Source of the DNA: Rubidibacter lacunae KORDI 51-2
GTDB taxonomy: Bacteria > Cyanobacteriota > Cyanobacteriia > Cyanobacteriales > Rubidibacteraceae
DNA length: 64,000 nucleotides
Direction: 5' to 3'
NCBI RefSeq assembly: GCF_000473895.1
Contig: NZ_ASSJ01000049.1
Span: 124,001-188,000 of the forward strand
Notes under the pieces: generated by a model
Seen by the model: the letters and a program-made list of their open reading frames with translations, nothing else
Told to the model about the DNA's origin: nothing
Database searches by the model: none
Made by a program: the position numbers and the translations under genes
Part shown: one piece after another, positions 59,680 to 64,000 of the stretch
Layout: every line of letters begins with the position of its first letter
Position numbering within the stretch: the first letter of the stretch is position 1

Positions 59680-60405
59680 TCAACCCAGCAAGCGTTGCTG
59701 AACGCTCTCGGCAATTTTTTGTCCGAGGTACTCCGGGATCTGGGTGGCGTTCGGCCCGAGTAGATGTAAAATCATGCGCGATTGCGAGCGCCAAACCTGA
59801 AGGTCGGCGTTAATGGCAATTAAGTCTTCCTGCCAAAGTGCGTGCGCGATTTTGTAGCAGAGCGCTGTTTGCTGCTCGGGGTCGTGCAAGCGGGCTTCAA
59901 TCGACAACGCGGGTAGGTGGAGGAGCGGGTCAATTGCAAATGTTGTGGAAACGCGATCGAGCTGGCCGTCGAGGGAGAACACAGGGCTGAACATCCCCTC
60001 GACTGAAAATTGAGCGTCAAGGGCACCGCGGAGCGCGTAGTCGAGACTCTCGGATGTTTGGGGCGATAGAGGCTGCCCCCGCTGGGAAAGCACCAATCGA
60101 GCAAACACCAACATCGGAGCGCGGATTCGACCGTGGAGGCTAAGGCCGAGCACGACGATGCGGTGGGCAGCCAGGACGCCAAAGATATCGTTGAGCAGGA
60201 AAGACTGGTTTCGATTGGCAAAAATCAGAACGGTATGTGGACCATCCATTTGCAGCTCAATGATGGCCCGTTTTTCCTGGTAAAGCTGATACGCCAGTTG
60301 GAAATTGGTGCGTTGGGCTCTGCTGCTAACAAATTGCTCGTAACCTTCTGAGAAGCCCTGGTTAAACCGCTTGACAAGCTTGGGATTTGGTGTTTCTAAG
60401 CCCAC
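59680..60405 (-). CDS. Conserved cyanobacterial protein, possibly ACT-domain-like
   Basis: 241 residues. A central segment (about residues 53-100: IIELQMDGPHTVLIFANRNQ, SFLLNDIFGVLAAHRIVVLG) reads like a beta-alpha-beta ACT domain, as found in GlnD and amino-acid-sensing enzymes, and a second such unit may follow at about 180-235. No catalytic motif is present. The gene lies 37 bases from the hydrolase gene on the same strand and may be co-transcribed. Regulatory ligand unknown. Confidence 0.6.
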   Translation of the reverse strand: MGLETPNPKLVKRFNQGFSEGYEQFVSSRAQRTNFQLAYQLYQEKRAIIELQMDGPHTVLIFANRNQSFLLNDIFGVLAAHRIVVLGLSLHGRIRAPMLVFARLVLSQRGQPLSPQTSESLDYALRGALDAQFSVEGMFSPVFSLDGQLDRVSTTFAIDPLLHLPALSIEARLHDPEQQTALCYKIAHALWQEDLIAINADLQVWRSQSRMILHLLGPNATQIPEYLGQKIAESVQQRLLG

Positions 60406-60823
60406 TACTGTCGTTGCTCCGAGGGGTCTAGACTCTACGCTGATAGCAGCAGCTCCGGAACGCTAACTCAGACGCTCTGCCCAATTGATGGCGCAAGCCA
60501 CAGCAATATTTCGTAAGGCGGGGAACAGATGCAGCACTTGCCGCATTTGGCAACGCTCGCCAGTGTACTCAAGTACGGGATATCAGTACCAATGAAACCG
60601 AATCGTTCGCCACCTCGCGGCCGAGCCAAACTCCCTATGGGTTGCCGGACAGCCCGAGCACGCTCGCGAAATGCGACAATAATGCTAATCGTATATTTAG
60701 CATAACTCGAGCGGATGCAAAACGCTGCCGGGACAGCGACACCGCGCGATGAACCGCACTGATGCCTGGCGCGTTAGCATCGCAGGCGGGAAGATGGATC
60801 GAGTACACGAGCTTTACGCGGGC

Positions 60824-61348
60824 ATGACGTTCTGGAAAAATTTGTTTGGCAACGGCGACACGGCAACGGCCGGGCAGGCAACGAGTCCGCAAGGCGAGAT
60901 GTTAGAAGCAGCAGGCGAACTCCCGGACGGCGGTCGCATCGTTTTTAGCACGACACGCGACATCGATCTATACGAGTTGGAGGAATTATGCGACGCAGTC
61001 GGTTGGGCGCGTCGCCCGATGCGTAAAGTAGGCAAAGCGATTCAGTACAGCTTTTTGGTCGTATCGATGTGGGAGCTGCAGGGGTCGCGGCGCCGGCTTG
61101 TTGGTTTTGCCCGAGCGACGTCGGACCATGCATTTAATGCAACAATTTGGGATGTGGTCGTACATCCAAAACTGCAGAGCAAGGGATTTGGAAAAGCGCT
61201 GATGAGGTACGCGATCGCTAAACTGCGTCGCGAAGACATCAGCAACATTACGCTTTTCGCCGATGCTCAAGTGGTTGATTTTTATCGCCGGCTCGGTTTC
61301 GTGCTCGACCCAGAGGGTATCAAAGGGATGTTCTGGTATCCCGATTGA
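60824..61348 (+). CDS. GNAT acetyltransferase (Ycf52-like)
   Basis: 174 residues from ATG 60824 (MTFWKNLFG); ATGs at 60794 and 60749 are alternatives. The GNAT core is clear: [23 protein letters not shown] (strands 2-4), the acetyl-CoA loop [10 protein letters not shown] (Q/RxxGxG/A) and the C-terminal [10 protein letters not shown]. Plastid-encoded or nuclear relatives (Ycf52, NSI-type) acetylate proteins, and the cyanobacterial group resembles them in [11 protein letters not shown]. Substrate unknown. Confidence 0.85.
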   Translation: MTFWKNLFGNGDTATAGQATSPQGEMLEAAGELPDGGRIVFSTTRDIDLYELEELCDAVGWARRPMRKVGKAIQYSFLVVSMWELQGSRRRLVGFARATSDHAFNATIWDVVVHPKLQSKGFGKALMRYAIAKLRREDISNITLFADAQVVDFYRRLGFVLDPEGIKGMFWYPD

Positions 61349-61864
61349 AAGGTCGGCACGCGCTCTCTCCCTAGCTAGAGCGGCGGCAGATTGTCAATTG
61401 AACGGTATGCTTCTGAAAATCAACACTATTTCGGATGGGTGCCTTTAGTCCGATGGATGCCTCGGAACGGTGGCTATGCTGCCGCATTCGTTCCTGTCAA
61501 ATCCCACCAACTTTCACATCGTTGGCTCATAACCTCTCGATAATCTTGTGCGCTCAGAGTTCATGCTGATGAGGGTGGAAATGTCCTCATATCGGTTCGA
61601 AGGCTGACCGGAATCCCTGGGTTTGACCAGAAGCTTTGAACTAACCCAGCGGACTTTTCCTCGCTCGGGCTGCTCGGTGGAGTTTCTCCGCTCGATTGTC
61701 AAGCCCATGTGCTGTTTTTACTCCCCTCTTTCTTGATGGTAGAAGGTGGTGGAGGCTCAAACTTTTACTTGTCCTACAATATATTATCCCTGCTCAAATA
61801 TTTGAAGTACAAAAAGATGGCAGTATTTTGCAAACCAATTGATACATCATCCTCATAGATACTG
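61349..61864. other. Intergenic region, start of the accessory segment
   Basis: Contains a weak 6-bp hairpin just after the GNAT stop (61361-61366 with 61377-61382). A 64-codon minus-strand frame at 61514-61708 has no recognisable family. AT-rich bases 61740-61860 resemble non-coding flank. Confidence 0.3.
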
Positions 61865-62191
61865 CTAAGACCGTTTCGATCTGTTTTCACGTTTGATGAC
61901 ATCTAGTTGGCTCGCCGCATCATAGGTGAACTCGACTCGATTGTTGATGACACTACTCCCACTCTGATCAATGCTCGCGACTCGATTGAGATCGTCGTAG
62001 GTTAACGACTCGACACCTCCTTCGTTGTCAGTAACGCTGGTGCGGTTGCCTGCTGAGTTGTAGCTATAGGTCAGGACAACATCGGGAACGTCGGGCGCTC
62101 CGGAGTTATCTACCTTGGTTAGCCGTCCGTTGCGATCGGAGGTGTAAGCGATGTATGGGGGTTGAACGTGGATTACGAATACCTGTCGGAG
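61865..62191 (-). pseudogene. RHS/YD-repeat protein fragment
   Basis: A minus-strand frame ending at TAG 61867-61865 reads YTSDRNGRLTKVDNSG, TYSYNSAGNRTSVTDNEGG, LTYDDLNRVASIDQSG and FTYDAASQLDVIKR: three YD repeats. An in-frame stop (TGA at 62194) precedes it and it lacks a start, so it is a decayed piece of an RHS gene. Its DNA at 61891-62037 is very similar to 63854-64000. Confidence 0.85.
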
Positions 62192-62713
62192 TCATCAGAG
62201 ACGATGATTCAAATCGCGACGATCCGCCTGGTGGTCAGACGGCTGGCGTAATTTGATACCACCCTGAACGTTTCAAATGGTTTCTAAAAAAGTAACCGAT
62301 CTTGAATCGATAGCCTTTCTGAAATGGGAAAAGGCGCAACGAGAGACTGACAATCGCAAAGGCGAGAAATTGGGCGAACAACTCGGTTGTGTGGCTGGAC
62401 GTGAATCGTGGAGAGAATTCCTGCTGCGGGCTCGCTTCGTTTCCCTTGACGAAGACCTTGCCGGTGTTGCCGTTGCTCTCGCTCAGCTTCCGGAAGCCGG
62501 ACAGTAACCCAGTGCTTCTTTCTCTGCCGATCCTCTTGCGTGAGGCTTTGTTGTCTCGCATAGTCTGCGGGCCGAACTGAGAGGACCCCAAATGTGCTAG
62601 CTCACGAAGAGAGGATCGCTGAGCGATCGCTGCCGTTAACACCTACGTTAAAGCGGTATGTAGAAGATGCAACCTGCTAACTCACTCTCATGACTGCACT
62701 CAACCACGAGCAG
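62192..62713. other. Spacer between RHS fragment and TA module
   Basis: Frames on both strands (for example 62235-62642 minus, 62277-62507 plus) have no motif that I can name. One may be the remains of an orphan RHS tip or immunity gene, but this is not shown. Confidence 0.3.
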
Positions 62714-62995
62714 TCAATCCGCGATCGCCTTCCCGATAGCAGCTGACTGCCTGACTTCAATGACGCCTGCCATCGGCAAGTCTTTTAAGAGGCGCTCGTA
62801 GGCGTAGCGCGTGATGGTTCGGACATTGTGGGTCAGCAATACGCGGTTTTCTGCTGCCGCCCACGCCAATATCGTTTGGTCATTAAGCCCGGATAGGCCG
62901 ACATCCTGGACGCGCACTAAATCAATCTCGGGTAAGCGTTGCCTGAGCCCTCTAGCGATCGCGTTGTCGAAGTTCTCATCGGCGAGAAATTTCAC
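62714..62995 (-). CDS. DUF5615 PIN-like toxin
   Basis: 93 residues from GTG 62995, which overlaps the antitoxin stop by four bases (GTGA). It has the N-terminal VKFLADENFDNAIARGLR (conserved Asp in ADENF), the middle LVRVQDVGLSGLNDQTILAWA and RVLLTHNVRT (the conserved TxD region replaced by THN). DUF5615 proteins are PIN-like and are paired with DUF433 antitoxins. RNase activity is inferred. Confidence 0.85.
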   Translation of the reverse strand: MKFLADENFDNAIARGLRQRLPEIDLVRVQDVGLSGLNDQTILAWAAAENRVLLTHNVRTITRYAYERLLKDLPMAGVIEVRQSAAIGKAIAD

Positions 62996-63321
62996 TGTCG
63001 GCCAGCACGGCGGGGCAAGCGATCGCGCCACGCCCTTTGCCCGAACCGCATCTCGTTTTCCTGGCGAATCGCCGCACCCACGTCGTCACGCTGCCGGAGA
63101 TATGCGGCCACCTCTTCGCGGTGGTTGAGGTAAAAGTGAATCGTTCCGTACACGTCAGCTAGCCGCAACGCTGGATAGCGCGTCGCGATTTCTTCTGCCG
63201 TTGCTCCCTGCTGGAAGGCAGTCACCACTGTATCGAGGGTGACGCGCGTGCCGCGGACCAGTACGACACCATCGGCATTACGGGCGAGGGGAGTTGGGTC
63301 GGTGGCAGGGGTCAGAACCAT
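62992..63321 (-). CDS. DUF433 antitoxin
   Basis: 109 residues. The DUF433 domain has VLVRGTRVTLDTVVTAFQQG and ATAEEIATRYPALRLADVY, a compact helix-turn-helix-like fold that would bind its own operator, followed by FYLNHREEVAAYLRQR. It precedes the PIN-like gene, with the usual antitoxin-first order and a four-base overlap. Confidence 0.88.
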   Translation of the reverse strand: MVLTPATDPTPLARNADGVVLVRGTRVTLDTVVTAFQQGATAEEIATRYPALRLADVYGTIHFYLNHREEVAAYLRQRDDVGAAIRQENEMRFGQRAWRDRLPRRAGRQ

Positions 63322-63354
63322 CGTTGGGCTAAGGCTCGAGAAGGAACCACACTA

Positions 63355-63384
63355 TATATAATTTCCCATACTTGGTCTCGACAA
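63355..63384 (-). promoter_or_regulatory. Candidate promoter of the TA operon
   Basis: Minus-strand TTGTCG (63384-63379) and TATATA (63360-63355) with an 18-base spacer, about 35 bases ahead of the antitoxin ATG. Confidence 0.5.
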
Positions 63385-63521
63385 TACCGAATAACTGCAG
63401 GATGAAGCAGGGCAAACGCATACACAAATCTGGGCTCAATTTTTGAGTAGTCCTGAAGTGTGATGCTCGAGCTGGGTTGTGAACATGGCTAGGTGTGGGT
63501 CCTGCACCGACTGGCACTGAC

Positions 63522-64000
63522 TTAATCGTACTCGTAGGTGTAGGTGCCATCGGAGAGCAGGCGCTTGTCGCCACCAGTCTCGTAACCGGTATTGGTGCGG
63601 TTGCCGTTGCTATGGTAGCTGTACCCCTCATCATCTTGGTAGCTGTAATTCGCTGAGGTCAGTTGGTCGGTTTGGTCGTATTTGTAGGTTGCCGTACCGT
63701 CTGGGGTGCTCAGTCTCGTTAGGCGATCGCCGGCGTCGTAGTCGAAGCTATATCTGGCAATGCTGCCGTGAGTCAGCTCGGTTAGGCGTCCTCTGTTGTC
63801 GAAGTCATAGTCGCTGGTGACGATTGACGAGCCGCCGCTCGAGCTGTTGAAGCGTTTGATGGTATCGAGCTGGCTTGCTGCGTCATAGGCGAACTCGACT
63901 CGCTTGTCGATGACACCACTCCCGCTCTGGGCAATGCTCGCGACTCGGTTGAGGTCGTCGAAGGTCCACGTTTCGACGCCTCCTACATTGTCACTGACGC
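63522..64000 (-). CDS. RHS/YD-repeat protein, C-terminal part; runs off the right edge
   Basis: 159 codons are visible from the right edge to TAA 63524-63522. They contain at least four YD repeats: WTFDDLNRVASIAQSG, EFAYDAASQLDTIKR, SFDYDAGDRLTRLSTPDG and TYKYDQTDQLTSANYSY, and end TYTYEYD. RHS proteins form a shell enclosing a toxic C-terminal tip; this frame stops directly after a YD repeat with no RHS core (DPxGxx) motif or toxin domain, so it is probably truncated. It continues outside the window. Confidence 0.85.
   Translation of the reverse strand, partial: VSDNVGGVETWTFDDLNRVASIAQSGSGVIDKRVEFAYDAASQLDTIKRFNSSSGGSSIVTSDYDFDNRGRLTELTHGSIARYSFDYDAGDRLTRLSTPDGTATYKYDQTDQLTSANYSYQDDEGYSYHSNGNRTNTGYETGGDKRLLSDGTYTYEYD

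Noticed and set aside
62235-62642. Minus-strand frame of 135 codons as an RHS immunity gene
   Set aside because: Position is suggestive but the sequence shows no motif, ribosome site or consistent coding character.

Overview
The window is chromosomal DNA from a cyanobacterium. The evidence is a set of oxygenic-photosynthesis genes (psbI, ndhA-I-G-E, crtP-crtB, an orange carotenoid protein with its recovery protein, the small RNA Yfr1 next to trxA), a panC-cmk fusion typical of the phylum, and very frequent copies of the HIP1 palindrome GCGATCGC. The DNA is GC-rich for a cyanobacterium. A Rubidibacter-like unicellular lineage is a guess I cannot test here. Most of the window is ordinary core genome; the last 3 kb is accessory.

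Layout. 1-2.2 kb: start of an LptD-like outer-membrane protein and psbI. 2.3-5.6 kb: an alpha/beta hydrolase and a GH13 amylase-family enzyme. 5.7-12.75 kb: a four-gene minus-strand operon, nurA-herA-sbcD-sbcC, an archaeal-style DNA-end-processing set. 12.8-18.3 kb: a DUF2301 membrane protein, a YyaL-like thioredoxin-fold protein, a DALR-domain protein, a Crp/Fnr regulator and tRNA-Leu(UAG). 19.4-28 kb: a small conserved protein, a radical SAM protein, trmB, crtP, crtB and panC-cmk. 28.6-35.6 kb: an ankyrin protein, uvrC, a Ca2+/H+ antiporter, a LOG-family protein, trxA and Yfr1. 35.8-42.1 kb: a DUF2079 membrane protein, a TonB-like protein, a PD-(D/E)XK nuclease, a fibrillin, a broken SLH-type gene and sixA. 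42.2-47.9 kb: gltA, ndhAIGE, ureA and a gene interrupted by an amber codon. 48.5-50.3 kb: the OCP/FRP photoprotection pair. 51.2-61.3 kb: a CSP41-like protein, a second dephytylase-like hydrolase, a Ser/Thr kinase with TPRs, a 40-residue membrane peptide, a degenerate beta-CASP protein, small conserved proteins and a GNAT. 61.9-64 kb: RHS/YD-repeat fragments flanking a DUF433/DUF5615 toxin-antitoxin pair.

Themes. Light handling is represented by PSII (psbI), NDH-1 cyclic electron flow, carotenoid synthesis (crtP, crtB) and OCP/FRP quenching, which needs a carotenoid derived from that pathway. DNA repair is represented by SbcCD, HerA-NurA, UvrC and a RecB-like nuclease. The least conventional items are the HerA-NurA-SbcCD operon, the beta-CASP protein that has lost its metal ligands but carries a four-cysteine tail, an unassigned 40-residue membrane peptide with its own promoter, and the TA module between RHS fragments. 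I did not find a clearly new multi-gene defence system or a CRISPR array.
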